Shown here: piece by piece, positions 1-17,611 of the stretch | How the letters are laid out: every line of letters starts with the position of its first letter | Position numbering within the stretch: position 1 is the first letter of the stretch | From: Siphlonurus alternatus | Lineage: Eukaryota > Arthropoda > Insecta > Ephemeroptera > Siphlonuridae | Reading direction: 5' to 3' | NCBI GenBank assembly: GCA_949825025.1 | Contig: OX463784.1 | Coordinates: 17,984,124-18,048,123 of the forward strand | Length of the DNA stretch: 64,000 bases | Translations under genes and position numbers: made by a program | Notes under the pieces: generated by a model | What the model was told of the DNA's origin: nothing | Databases searched by the model: none | What the model saw: only the letters and a program-made list of their open reading frames with translations

Positions 1-149
1 ATTTTTTTTCATGTATGTTGTCTATTGTGTTCGATTTCTTGATTGCCTAAATATGTATAGAGTCATCACCTTGAAAAATTTTTACTAATCATCACGCCTT
101 GAGGTTAGGCAAATTGTTCAGCACCAAAATTGAGCTTCAAACCTCGAAG

Positions 150-335
150 CAGGCGCGAATCCAAGGGGGGGGGGCGATGGGGGCGATCGCCCCCCCCCCC
201 GCCAAAAGGTCCCAAAATACATTGAAGGTATTACCACCCCCCACCCATCGCCCCCCTCCCACTCCAAAATTTAACATTGCGGGATAGGGCACCGCCCCCC
301 CCCCCCCCCAAAGCCGCGGGCTGGATCCGCCCCTG
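150..335. mobile_element. hAT-type MITE with 8-bp TSD
   Basis: A short element starts CAGGCGCGAATCCA and ends with the matching inverted repeat (TGGATCCGCCCCTG). It is flanked by perfect 8-bp direct repeats, CCTCGAAG at 142-149 and 336-343. An 8-bp duplication and a CAGG(C/G)GCGGATCCA-like terminus are typical of hAT elements. The inside is extreme in composition, with several long G and C runs and no coding capacity, so it is non-autonomous. The homopolymer runs make the exact internal length uncertain. Confidence 0.85.
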
Positions 336-1134
336 CCTCGAAGAAGTCACCTATGTCCCTGCACAGTAATACTTGTTTTTGTATTCAGTCCGATATTATT
401 ATGCTTAACAAATTGCATAACTTCAAGGAGAGACGACGATTAATGTTTATGGTGTAATTTTCTAATGTATTTTATTACAGTCTTTACCTTTATAACAACT
501 TTAAACATTTGTATATAAATTACAAGTTCCATATACACAAGAATATTAAGTTGAAAAGTTTGCTAACAAATTTGCTCTACAAGAAAATTATTTCACAGAT
601 TTTGCATAATATGCGTGCTTATTATTTATTATATAAAAACTTACAGCTTTAAATTAAATTAGAATTATGTGGAAAAATAGTGAAAATTAAATAAAATATC
701 ACATAAAAAAAAGTTTAAAACTTTACTATAAAATTACAAAATAGCAATTGTGATACCAAAACTGAAATTATATAAAAACAAAATCCTATTATAAACGGTG
801 TCAATCACGGACACATGATTGAGCTCAAAAAATTATAACCATGCAATACGTTATTATTTTTTCTTTTCTGGTTACTGCAGTGCAGTAAAGAGTGGGTTGC
901 CTATAAGTCTCCTGCTATAGTTGGCTGGCTAGTGTACTAAGACACGCTATATGTACTGTATAGCTGGCAGCAAGCTCGCTATTGTGCGACACGAAGAGTA
1001 AAAGTCAGCGACATCAAGATAATATATCCAGACAAAGTAAGGCAATGAAGGAAAATATGTGTACTATTATTTTTATATTACACTCAAAATGTTTACATTG
1101 TAAAAATTATTTCTTTCTTTTATTGTCATTTTTT

Positions 1135-1505
1135 ATCAAACCACAATTGGTTTTTCTACTTACTAATTAGTCTAATTACTCATTAATAGTGAAAAATATA
1201 AGTCCAAAACCCCGAATTTTCTAAAATCCTAACTTTTTCGCGCGCTCCTATCCCGGCATTTGTTTGTGATTGAGGGAAACGTGGAAACCTCAGCCAGAAT
1301 GGATGCTGTAGCTTTTGTCAATGAAACGGAAGTGCAATGGTCCAAAACCAGGGGAACCAAATATTGGAAAAGCGCAACGATTTACCCCTGGGTGGGAAAC
1401 GTTGTTTTTGTCGAAAATGGTTACCCATCCAGCTACTAACTATGCTCGGCATTGCTTGACATCGGTGATATGACGAGACCTGGTCAAGCGCACTGCTCTA
1501 CAACT
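1135..1505 (-). mobile_element. SINE with 5S-rRNA-like head, diverged copy
   Basis: Homologous along its length to the copy at 7615-8010. On the - strand the head (about 1500 down to 1418) resembles the 5S rRNA internal promoter region, followed by a body shared with the other copies (the stretch around 1270-1300 reads CGTGGAAACCTCAGCCAG on the + strand). The tail side shares the motif CTACTTACTAATTA near 1155. It is more diverged than the 7.6-kb copy and has no coding capacity. Confidence 0.7.
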
Positions 1506-2074
1506 CCCAATTAAATTTATTTCAACACTGTACAACTAATACCTCGGAGAAAATGTCCCCGTACAGAGACATATTATAGGAATTCAAACAGTTATGCATT
1601 CATCGATACTATAGCTATCTGTAGAAATTATATTGAGGTTTGTTTTCGAGATGATGACTGTACATACAAAATATTTTAGTTTTTATTTTCTTATAATAAG
1701 AACTAAAACCGATCTGTTTACTTAAAAAAGAAATTTATGAACAAAATAAATGATAACAATAATTGTGAATTTCTTTCTTCGATTACAAATTTACGTTAAA
1801 TAAGCAAGAAATCTACCCGCAAGTTGTGTTATTTTTCTGTACATTTACCGGTACTGAACCCACATTGGACTCAGGGTAACATGATACCCTGCATTGAACA
1901 GTAATTTTAAACTCATGAACCTGTTATATGGTTGTTTAGGCTCATCATGGCTAAGCAGAACATTTCATTTATAAATAACCTGGTGTGATTGGGGGAACCA
2001 AGGAAAACTGAGTCAGTATGGTCAGTAATGATAATGTATGTCATCGATTACCTACCACATACTTCAGCTAAGCC

Positions 2075-2170
2075 ACGACTATAACAAAAACGGAGGTACT
2101 TGCAGGGTTCGAGCCATCGTGTCAAGTGCGATAACCACTGCGCCAAGTGGCTGCCGGTCTAGAAGCTATG
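2075..2170 (-). mobile_element. tRNA-like SINE head fragment
   Basis: Read on the - strand this contains a Pol III A-box-like stretch (GGCGCAGTGGTTATCGCAC) and, about 30 nt later, a B-box-like GGCTCGAACCC. That spacing fits a tRNA-derived SINE head. No clean cloverleaf or acceptor stem is visible, so it is not called a functional tRNA. The A-box-like block resembles sequence at the outer edge of the 5S-type SINEs (CGCAGTGCGCTTGAC, rc near 7985). Confidence 0.5.
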
Positions 2171-2229
2171 AAGTTATTCCATCATGTTCGAGCCAAGTTC
2201 CAGTTTTGTTAGAATATAATCAATAATTA

Positions 2230-5200
2230 TCATTGAAGTCAAATTGTGTTGGAACTCTCAAGAGTCTCACATTAGATGAAAAGTTAAATTTAGATTAGAT
2301 GATAATTAATTGGCGAAAATCTTGAGTAAATTAATTATGAATTAAAATACTTTGAATAGAATCTTATTAAATATATTTTGTTAATTACTTAAACACAAGA
2401 TAAAAAAAAAAGTAAAAGTAAAAATAGATAAATAATTAAAAATATAAAAATGGTGTCTTCCTTTTTGTTGTTTTTTATTAGATTTCAAAAGATATTTCAA
2501 GGCTGATTTTTTTAATATAAAGAATGAGTTGATTAAAATTTTAACTTGATTCTAAATTTAGTTCCATCAATATGTTTTTTTCTGAAATAACCATATATAA
2601 ATCCACTATATCTTAAAATAGAATAACACACAATAGATATCACGATATCAGTAGTGACATAAAATAGAAAGTTCCATCTTAATATTCAAGAAAGATAATG
2701 CTAATATAGGACCTCATTACATTGATGTCATTCTTGCTATTTGTCACATTATTTAAAAGCAATTTAAATAGAATGACTGACCCTATCTCTTAAGTCTATA
2801 AAAAGTGAAGATAAGCCAATGAAATAAAATTTTAACGTAAGACGACTATAATTTTTTCTTTAAAAATCAATATCGTCCAGATAAAAGAAAAGTGAACATT
2901 GAAATAAAGTCTCTTTATTGAAAACAATTATTTCAATTGCGGAGATGTCGTTTAATTTTAACTCAAGAGTGAAGTTTAACTTTTAACCAATTATGTTATC
3001 TTTACTTTAAGCTGCAGTTTTACTTTACTAAACTGTAAGTGTCTAACGTATATAAGTTTAACGTAGTCTAACGTAGTTTTCTTTAATAAAACTAAAATAA
3101 AAACGCAAATAAATTTTAATTTTTTAGCATCACTTATGCATGAGCTTTGAAAAATGAAACAAGATCATTAAAGAATTGATAAAAAGAATTCTGACTGTAA
3201 TGAGATGAATATTAAAATGCTTGCTTTAAATCACATGCTTTTAAAAATTTCAAAAACTGTCTAATTAAATTTCAATTTTATAAAAGAACGTAGATGAAAA
3301 GTTTGTCTTAAAAGAAGCATGTCATAAAATTTTAGTTCATGCTTCACAAATTGGAGTAATTAGACGCTTTTTGAAGGACGAAAGAGTGTGTCTTTTCTAA
3401 ATTGATTTCAAGTAAATTAATTAGTTTTTCTTTTTCGATATGAATTGAACGTAAAAACTCGAGAAATTAATTTTAATTAAATCCAGCAACTGGATTCTAT
3501 AATTAATCGGGGTGTCTCACACAGAATCTCATGATTTCGCAGCGTATGATTAAAAAAAAAGAGCCTATGGTGTGCACACAGGTTCGTATCATATGCCTTC
3601 GTATGGTACGAAATTTAGAACCGGTTCTAAATGAGAAACGTACTATCGCACGCTTACGATCACAGAAATAAAAGTCTGTGTGCGACGCGCCTTCTATTTA
3701 GATTTTATATTCCATGTAAACGCAGCTATATTTCCACTTGATGACGACGTCACAAAGTTTTTTACAATGACTTTATATATATGATGGTTGAAGACACGCA
3801 AGACTATACCACTTTGAAGTAGAGAGAGGTAACCATACAATATAACAACAACATTACATAAAGGTCATTTTACTATATATTTTACTATTGTATTACATAG
3901 TAAAGCTAATGTTACATGGACTGACATGTACTTGTGTTGTTTATATTCAACGCATGCGCAATGATATCCTGTTGTAACATTGAGTTTTATTTCCTAGAGG
4001 TTCTAACATTGTTTACCATATAATTCACGTTGGTAGTTTATATAAACGACACACCCTTCTCATATAGATATGAATAATTTAATAGGAATATGTAAATAGT
4101 AATTGCATAAAATTGGTATACTATTTGCAATGTTGATTGAGGTTTTTATTTTGTTTAATTATTGTTGTTTTATACTGTACTTAGCTTAATGAGATTTTAT
4201 AATAATATGATAAACTTTATGACACATAAGATTAACTATACTAATCTATAGTTCATTAAACCAATTAATAAAAAACGTACTTTCATAATTTTCATCAAAT
4301 GCACTCAACCAAAATTATTTTAAGAATAAAAATATAAAATTAACATTAAAATTATATCCTCGAAATTAAATGTCATCATCAATATTCAGATAACATAACA
4401 GATTATTTCATGACAGCATTGGGTCTAAAAGAAATCAATATTTTAAAAATATGTTGTATATTGTTATAGCGTTATATTAAGCTTATAACCTTGGTTGATC
4501 TGTATATATTTTATATGAATAAATAAAATGTAAAAAATATTGGAAGGAGGTGAAACCTCAAAAGTTGTGTCAAGATTATCGATTTTTTGTAAAGTGTTTA
4601 ATGATGCAAAAAATAATTAGAAATTTGTATTTTTTGCTAAATTGTTAAATTTATTTATTTATACGTAAAATAAAATGTAGCTTGTATATTAAGCCTTGCT
4701 CTCTAAGTTAGACCACGTCTCTGCAATTGTTTTAGATTATTTGTCATTAAATTCTTTTGCTGACATATACATGCGTCGATACAATCAATATAAAACAACG
4801 AAGCCCTATTTTGTTATACTTAGCTATGACGTAAACATTTAATAGATTTAAAGGAAATCTAACACTATTAGTAAATAAGTTTTGTTATTTATACAATAAA
4901 AATACTTCAAAAATGTATATTTTTTTAAAGAGAGTGATTTCATTTTATAAATTAATTTCACTTGCTTATATTTATTGATTTTGTTTATGATTATCTGACA
5001 TGCAATGGAATTAATTAATTAAATATTTAAGAATGAAAGAAACATGAATATACAGATGTATTATTGTTGACATGCATGCAGTCCTTGAGGTCATTCACCG
5101 ACAATTATTCTTATGGTTCGATTTTGTACTTTTTGTTTGTAGAAATTAACACCACCCTACATTTATTCTTCAAACATGACTACATACACCTCTATTATTA

Positions 5201-5390
5201 CGAAAAGTCACAAGTCTTGAACGAGATTTACGAAGGAAACATTCAGAAATAACAGGATTTCTCACTATCCACGGTTAATGTCATTTAGTTATACTGTCGC
5301 TAACCCGAGCTTAGATCCTACATGCAAGTTTTGTAGTGCTTTATTACCTTTTTGTACTTTTTATCATGATTTAATATTCTCTATAACCAT
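2230..5390. other. AT-rich stretch without recognisable genes
   Basis: No convincing exon, splice-bounded ORF or complete repeat was seen. A somewhat GC-richer patch at about 3510-3720 has short self-complementary pieces (cacacag / ctgtgtg) and could be an eroded mobile element, but no terminal repeat or target duplication could be fixed. Confidence 0.5.
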
Positions 5391-5395
5391 ATAAT

Positions 5396-5726
5396 GAACA
5401 ACATACTGTATGAAAAAAATTTATTGCAGAAATGAATAGAGAGTACCAAATTATGCTAATCTGATTTTTTTTTAGATTTTTTTGAGACCCAGAACTATTT
5501 TTAAATAACAATTGAAAGTTCTGTAAGATAAGTTGGCACCCCTGAATCCTTAATAAAAAGGATAGGACCGAGACGCCTATTGACGCCTCCAAGGGGCGTG
5601 GCCGCACTTTCAATAATTATTTAAAAATAGTTCTGGTTCTAAAAAAAAACCTGAAAAATTTCAGAGTAGCATAATTTGGTACCCTCTATTCATTTCTGCA
5701 ATAAAAATTTTTCATGCATATTGTCC
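5396..5726. mobile_element. Foldback MITE, AT-bounded family
   Basis: A 331-bp inverted-repeat element. The left arm (motifs TTATTGCAGAAATGAATAGAG and CCAAATTATGCTA) returns as its reverse complement in the right arm. Termini are GAACAAC... and ...TTGTCC, each flanked by AT. The centre holds the family block CACCCCTGAATCCTTAATAA. Sister copies lie at 17161-17497 and 28894-29209. There is no coding capacity; a short open frame crossing it is incidental. Confidence 0.82.
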
Positions 5727-6452
5727 ATATATTATATATAGTTAGAAATTACATTTCAATTATATATCTTCAATCAGTTAAATTTAATTAGTTTAATCTA
5801 CGTTACTGACAGTGTTGGTAAAACCTTCCTTGGGTTTAGAACTACAATAATGGTATTTTGCAACGCTGCTGAATATTAAAGTAACGAACAAGAAGAACCG
5901 CGTTTAGAATAGTTTATAACGAAGCCGTCTAATCTCTTATAAGTTTGTCACATCAAAACGATTATAAATCATGATGAATCTGCGAAGCGTGATCAGAATT
6001 TAGGAAGGCACTATAAATTAACACAAAAATACTGTCACGCTGTTCCATACGAAAATAACCATTTTTAATTTTAAATGATGGAAGTCACAACAAATTTCGC
6101 ACTGATTTAAGGCTAGTTTTTTTAGTGTCAGTACTCGATTGGTTTAGTATACTTGATTTAAAATGAAATTGCAGTAAGTTTGTTACTGTGCATTACTATT
6201 ATTATATAGTAAAATATCGTACTTTTTATACAAGATCTAATAAAATGTAGTGAATTCTTAAGTATTTTTTTCAGGTGTTTCTTATTTAATTTTGGATGAT
6301 CTGCAAATTATGAAAAATGCAAATTAACATCTATTGAATATTTATACATATTGTGATAAACTCATTGTACAATTATAGTAATATTCCATTATAAAGCATT
6401 TATATTTATAAACCCTGCACGCATACGGCACTGTTCTTCATAATGGTTCAAT

Positions 6453-6761
6453 GGAGTACGGATCTCCAAACATTTAAATGGATGGAGAGTGCAAAGTTAT
6501 GCCATGCTACTCTGATATTTTCCAGATTTTTTAAAGCCCAGAAACAATTTTGAAAAAAATATTGAACGTCCAGTTTTAACGGTCACGCCCCTTTTTGCGC
6601 TATCCTTTTATTAAGGAGTGCCGTCTCGTGACGTCATAAAATGGATTTTTTATACTTTTTAAAACATGGTTGTTAGATGGACTCAAAAAAATCTTAAAAA
6701 CATCAGAGTATCATAGCAATGCACTAAAAAATAAAATAATTTGAGGTCAGTATTATACTTC
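6453..6761. mobile_element. Foldback MITE, diverged AT-bounded subfamily
   Basis: A degenerate inverted-repeat element related to the copy at 31872-32186. The left end starts GGAGTACGGA after AT, the left arm has GGAGAGTGCAAAGTTATGC, and the right arm has the partly complementary CAGAGTATCATAGCAATGCAC. The centre carries a TGACGTCA-like motif at about 6630. The arms have diverged, so the borders are approximate. Confidence 0.6.
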
Positions 6762-7614
6762 ATTGTAAAACTATACTCACTGATAAAGCCTCTATTATCC
6801 ACGTTAATTAAAATATTGTACTGTTATTTTGACGCAACAGTTGCTGAATTATAATAATAATATAAATGACATTTAGTACGCGCATAAATAATAACATATA
6901 GAGTAGAATGATGCATTAATTAAATACTAAAAGTGGGTAATATAAACATATTTTGATCCTAAAATTGCAATATAAATGCAAATTAATGCAAAGAAATACT
7001 TTTTTTACGATTATTATCCAGGGAATCATGCCCCTTTATTTTTTTATATATATATATGACGTTAAAATGTTAAACATTTTTATATGAATATCAGAGTATA
7101 GCACACTATAATGTAAAATTTATGTATCTGATAAAGTTAATAACACAATTTAAAACCCTTTTTAGTACAATTTTGAAAGCTTTTTTTGAGAATAAAATAA
7201 CAAAGCAAAATAAATATGCAAAGCATAATACAGATTTTTTAGTTGGAAATTACCAAAGTTATAATACTTTTCCATAACAATTCAAAAGTTACATTTTTTA
7301 TTATGCACTAAACATTAGTCTCATTTGAGGACAAAGCATTAGCAAATTTCTGTAGAAATGTTATGCAGTTTAATTTAGGTAATATTTTACTTCTAAAAAT
7401 GTGAAACTTTTAAAATTACATAGACATAGATTTTTTTATTTTATTTTTTTTTTTTTTTAAGGGAAAGAGGACAAAATATAATTCTAATTAGGAGCTTACA
7501 GTTGATATTAAATTAGGATGGTTCAGATTTGTTTGACATTACACATATACATAAAAACTATACATACAAATGTTATTGACTATAATAATATATTATATAT
7601 ATTTTTTTTTCTTT

Positions 7615-8009
7615 AATCAAACCCTAACTGGGTACTTCTACTTACTAATTACTCACTAAGTTTCAAACCCCGAACCTTCCGAAACCCTAACTTAGCGTTT
7701 CGCGGGCTCTTCCGGAACGAGGGTGGCCACGGCCTTGCAATCCATCCCGGCATTTGCCTGCGACTGAGGAAAACGTGGAAACCTCAGCCAGGAAGGACGC
7801 TACAGCTTTTGTCAATGAACCGGAAGTGCAATGGTTCAAAGCCAGGGGAACCACATTAGTGGAAAAGCGCAACGATTTACCCCTGGGTGGGAAACGTGGT
7901 TTTTGTTGAAAATGGTCGCCCATCCAACTACTAACCACGCTCGGCGTTGCTTGACTTCGGTGATCTGACGAGACCCGGTCAAGCGCACTGCGCCACACAC
8001 CCACTATAA

Positions 8010-8010
<1 letters not shown>
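7615..8010 (-). mobile_element. SINE with 5S-rRNA-like head (best copy)
   Basis: On the - strand, starting near 8005, the sequence contains TCTCGTCAGATCACCGAAG, then AAGCAACGCCGAGCGTGG, then TTAGTAGTTGGATGGG. These match, in order, the internal control region of eukaryotic 5S rRNA (A box, intermediate element, C box). A non-5S body of about 250 bp follows, shared with 1135-1505, 26640-27095 and 51412-51690. 5S-headed SINEs are the SINE3 class. A 124-codon open frame on the - strand across this element is incidental. Confidence 0.82.
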
Positions 8011-13480
<5,470 letters not shown>

Positions 13481-13486
13481 GTTCAG

Positions 13487-13678
13487 GTTGCAGAGGTGAG
13501 TGTATTACTGCAGACGTTCACGTATATAACCACCAGCTTGTTATTAACAAGGTCCATGTACGATGAGAACGCGAGCGGTACTGGCGCCCTGGAGTCCTTA
13601 CCAGCACCCGCAGTGAGACGTCAGGGGTACCAACTGACCAACAAGAAAGGTCCCAGACTACCAATTTCCCAATTATAG
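13487..13678 (+). CDS. Candidate 3'-terminal coding exon, unknown protein
   Basis: I do not recognise this protein. An open frame with clearly higher GC than its surroundings runs from a plausible acceptor (ACGTTCAG at 13479-13486) to a TAG at 13676-13678, about 63 codons. The C-terminal part is hydrophilic and basic (...GYQLTNKKGPRLPISQL). A canonical AATAAA lies at 13751-13756, about 75 nt after the stop, as expected of a terminal exon. No upstream partner exon was found. It could be a pseudo-exon or an eroded repeat instead. The lack of any matching copy in this window mildly favours a real exon. Confidence 0.3.
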   Translation, partial: VAEVSVLLQTFTYITTSLLLTRSMYDENASGTGALESLPAPAVRRQGYQLTNKKGPRLPISQL

Positions 13679-14649
13679 CGAGATTGTTGTTAATATAATG
13701 GTGTTTTTGATGGAAATTAAGGCTCGGACTGTTAAAAATATTCAAATTAAAATAAAGTCTATTTTATTATAATATACGTGCATTTATAGACGGTAGATCT
13801 GTTCGTAAATACACAATCAGAAATAATTTATTATTATTGATGATTTTTATGTTCCATGTATATAGAAAGTTCATCAATAATAATTGATTATATCTGATTA
13901 TGTATTTACGAATATACGTATATCTTGACGAAGGATCATAAAAATAACACTATCCTTATACATTTTGAATTAGACAATATCGTGTAAACGCATGTTAACA
14001 ATATAATTTGAATATGTTAAAGATGTGTTCCAATTAAATTTATTGTGTGTATATTATATTTACGCTTTTTCACAAACAAATTCGCATCAGAATTTACAGT
14101 CTTTTATAAAGAATTATTCTTTAATGAGTACTTGAAGGAGACAATATTAACAATCCTCATTGTTTTTTTATTTGTTTTGTATGGTCTGGTGAACAATATA
14201 TGAATGGGGTATTAGTTTTTTTTATACACCCATTGAACATAATTGTTTTTGTATTTGCATGTTATATGCTTCATTATACATTTTTTTTTACTGAATATTT
14301 TTTTTATTGTTTTTATTTAATAACATAGAAATTTTAATAATGATGATGTACCAGTATGAATGTATTTTTTCCCCCTTTGAATATTACGTTTAAAATTTCC
14401 TTGCAGTCATTCATTATTTTAATCATTATCATAGTGAGCTTCATTATATAAAAAATATTTTTCAATAGTGTTTTAATCAACAGTCGAGTATTAATATCTC
14501 AATAATTATCATAAAGTCATGCATTATTAATATGAAAAATAAAATAAAAGTTTTAAAACTACAAAAGTATTTATGCATGAAATATTCAAAAATCTCTTTA
14601 TAAAAAAATAGTAAGATTAAATTAAATAATATCTATTATTTTAAATTAA

Positions 14650-14997
14650 GGGTAAGGTAACGCCACCAATGTTAAAAAAAAATCCCTCTCACAAAAATTC
14701 TGAAAAAAATTTAAAATGTTCTCCTCTATACCCCCTATCAGTACCTAAAATATCAGGTATACAAATACGATCTAGTTTTTGAGTTATAAATTTTTAAAGT
14801 TGACTACTTTAACATGGAGAAATGAAGCTCCCATGTTAAATTGGTAAACTTTAAAAATTCATAACTCAAAAACTAGATCGTATTTGTATACCTGATATTT
14901 AAGCTACTGATAGGGGGTGTAGAGGAGAACATTTTAAATTTTTTTCAGAATTTTTGTGAGAGGGATTTTTTTTAACATTGGTGGCGTTACCTTACCC
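14650..14997. mobile_element. TTAA-bounded foldback MITE, copy 1
   Basis: A 348-bp near-perfect palindrome. The left end GGGTAAGGTAACGCCACCAA returns at the right end as its reverse complement, and the arms pair over about 150 bp each, leaving a short central spacer near 14810-14845. Both ends abut TTAA (14646-14649 and 14998-15001), consistent with a TTAA target duplication of the piggyBac type. No ORF. A second copy lies at 22469-22815. Confidence 0.88.
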
Positions 14998-15004
14998 TTA
15001 AACT

Positions 15005-16950
15005 CGATTACTCTCAATTTTTAACCACCTGGTTTACCTCTGTCTCCAAGATTTTGTTTTAATCCATCAGTTACTAGTATAATTATGCAAAATTCAATCT
15101 ATAAATTATAAACTTTTAGCTCTGGAAATATTAAAAAAAAAAATCATTATTTAGAAAAATTCTCCATTCTTAAAAAAACAAAAGTTGTTGATTAAATCTT
15201 GAAACATAAAATGTAATGTTTTGTAAACAAAACATAAAATTTAATCAAAATATTTTGTATGTTGTATTTTATATTTATGTTTCTATTATATCATTTTGTT
15301 TGGCTCCAAAAAAAGATTCCATTTTCTTCTTTCACTAAAACCCAGAGATAAAATGAAATGTCTAAAGTTAAAGAGTTCTTGACTTTTTGATGGATAACAA
15401 TCTACGAAAGTTCGTTGCATGTGACACAGCTTTGATCCTCTATATTAAAACGAGAACAATCCACATTCATCAAGTCTAGTTCTTTTTGTTGTTGTTAATA
15501 ATTTAAGAAAAATAAAAAAAAAAAAACAATAGAAAGCAAAATAAAGTTTTGATCTAGTCTTATAACTCCATGCATTATACAATATACATGTATTTAGAAT
15601 CAGATTCAGAATCTCAATAGCTGATTAAGCCATGTTGATGAACTATAATCATGTTTTAGCATGCAATATCACAATTATTATAAATTAAAATTATTAAACA
15701 AATTATACACCCCATATTACATAGATGCAATATAATTTAAAACCAGACTTGCATTTGTTGATTTGTATTAATGCTGCCACATAATCAAAATCAACAACGT
15801 TAAGTTTTAAGTTAAACTTAATCTATATGCAACTGCTTTCATGCCTTGTATAAAAATATTTATAAAATATTAATAATTCTGAGGTTATCAACTTTAACCT
15901 TTTTCGTTCTTTTTAAATAATATTTTATATAAAGTAGAATGATTTTGTTACTCATAAATTCAAGCAATTACTTTGAGAAACTTTAAATACAGGTTGTTGT
16001 TCAAATAAATAATAAGTTTAATGTAGTTGAAAAGCATGAAAATAAATGCAACTTGAGTATAATTTAATTGCTGTAGTTTGGAGTCAAGGAACTAAGAGTT
16101 AAAAAAAATATAATAAAAAGAATTTGTTAACTCTTGATTGAATTGAAAAAAAAAAAAAAAAAGTTTGAAATGTTTTTGCCAGAACGGCAAAAATTCATAA
16201 AATGTAAGCATACAAAATTTCTAAGTAAATGTTATTTTATAGATAAATTTGTTATAATTTTAGTTCAATTGCAATAATGTAGATAAATTTATACATCAAT
16301 GTACACAATTTTACATTAGCTCTAACTTTTGCCTTGTTAAAGTACATCACTATTTCTTAACTATTATAATTATTATTTATTACCATGATAGTAAATACTT
16401 CTTAAAAAAAAGTAGACAGTTTTTTTTTCAGTATACTTGTGTACTTTATAAGAAGCTTGAAAAAAGAAATGAATAATTTTGTCTTGCATATTTAATGTTT
16501 GCTTAATGCATTTTCTAATTATTATTCATTTTTATATAGTACGTGCATTTCCACTTGAGTGAAACGTGTAATCAAGTTGATGGAGTTGATAATATTATAT
16601 TACATTCTTCTTGAATGCATCTTTTGTGAATATTCATTTATTTTCAAGCACGACTCCATAAAGAATTCACAACGTTTATTATGTCCATGATCATCTCTCT
16701 CTGCAATTAATGTTTTCTAAATGCAAGGTAAAAATATGCATTTTAAAAGTACCTTGTTTTTATGAATATACATAAAAAAATGCATGTTCCTGACTTTAAA
16801 CGTTAAAACTAAAGAATATAAATTCCATAAATACCGGATATTTATTTTAATTAAAGAGTGCATTTTCCCTGCTCTCAAGTATATTTAATGTGAATTACTA
16901 ATATTATCTAATTTATGTTAATTAATTACTTTAGTTACTGTATATAATTA
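15005..16950. other. AT-rich stretch without recognisable genes
   Basis: Nothing beyond A/T homopolymers (for example about 15516-15528 and 16146-16162). No exon or bounded repeat is supported. Confidence 0.5.
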
Positions 16951-16952
16951 AT

Positions 16953-17608
16953 GGACAACCTGCATGATTTTTATTTTTTTTTTATTTCAGAAGTGAATAG
17001 AGGGTACCAAATTATGCTACTTTGAATTTTTTCGGATTTTTTTTTTTTTTTTTTTTTTTTTAGTCCAGGAACTATTTTAAATAATTATTGAAAGTGCTGT
17101 AAATTAAATTGGCACCCCTGAATCCTTAATAAAAAGGATAGGCTCCGCACATTCAACAATGGACAACATACATGAAAAAAATTTATTGCAGAAATGAATA
17201 GATGGTACCAAATTATGATACTCTGAATTTTTTCAGATTTTTTTGAAACCCGGAACTATTTTTAAATAATTATTGAAAGTCCTGTGATTTCAGTTGGCAC
17301 CCCTGCAGCCTTAATAAAAAGGATAGAGACTGGACGCCTATTGACGCCTCCAGGGGGCGTGGCCGGCTGGCCGCACTTTCAATAATTATTTAAAAATAGT
17401 TCTGGGTCTCAAAAAAATATGAAAGAATTCAGAGTAGCATAATTTGGTACCCTCTATTCATTTCTGCAATAAAAATTTTTCATATAGTATGTTGTCCATT
17501 ATTTAAAAATAGTTGTGTGTCTTAAAAAAAGATGAAAAAATTCAGAGTAGCATAATTTGGTACCCTCTATTAATTTCTGCAATAAAAAAAAATTCATGCC
17601 TGTTGTCC
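16953..17608. mobile_element. Foldback MITE interrupted by a nested copy
   Basis: Outer copy of the AT-bounded foldback family. The left arm begins GGACAACCTGCATG after AT (16951-16952) and runs to about 17159. The right arm resumes at about 17499 and ends TTGTCC before AT (17609-17610). A complete younger copy sits between them. The left arm has a poly(T) expansion at about 17038-17062. Confidence 0.8.
17161..17497. mobile_element. Foldback MITE, nested intact copy
   Basis: A 337-bp intact copy with termini GGACAACATACATG... and ...TATGTTGTCC, flanked by AT on each side. It lies inside the outer copy within what was originally TTCAATAATTATTTA. Comparing the interrupted site with intact sisters shows it added either a 2-bp AT duplication or no duplication, and no other bases were changed except one substitution. 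The arms are highly complementary, including CAGAAATGAATAGA and CCAAATTATG. Confidence 0.88.
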
Positions 17609-17611
17609 ATT

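Noticed and set aside
7905..8005. 5S rRNA gene on the - strand
   Set aside because: Only the internal control region is 5S-like; the 5' end is not 5S and the 3' side continues into a repeated body.
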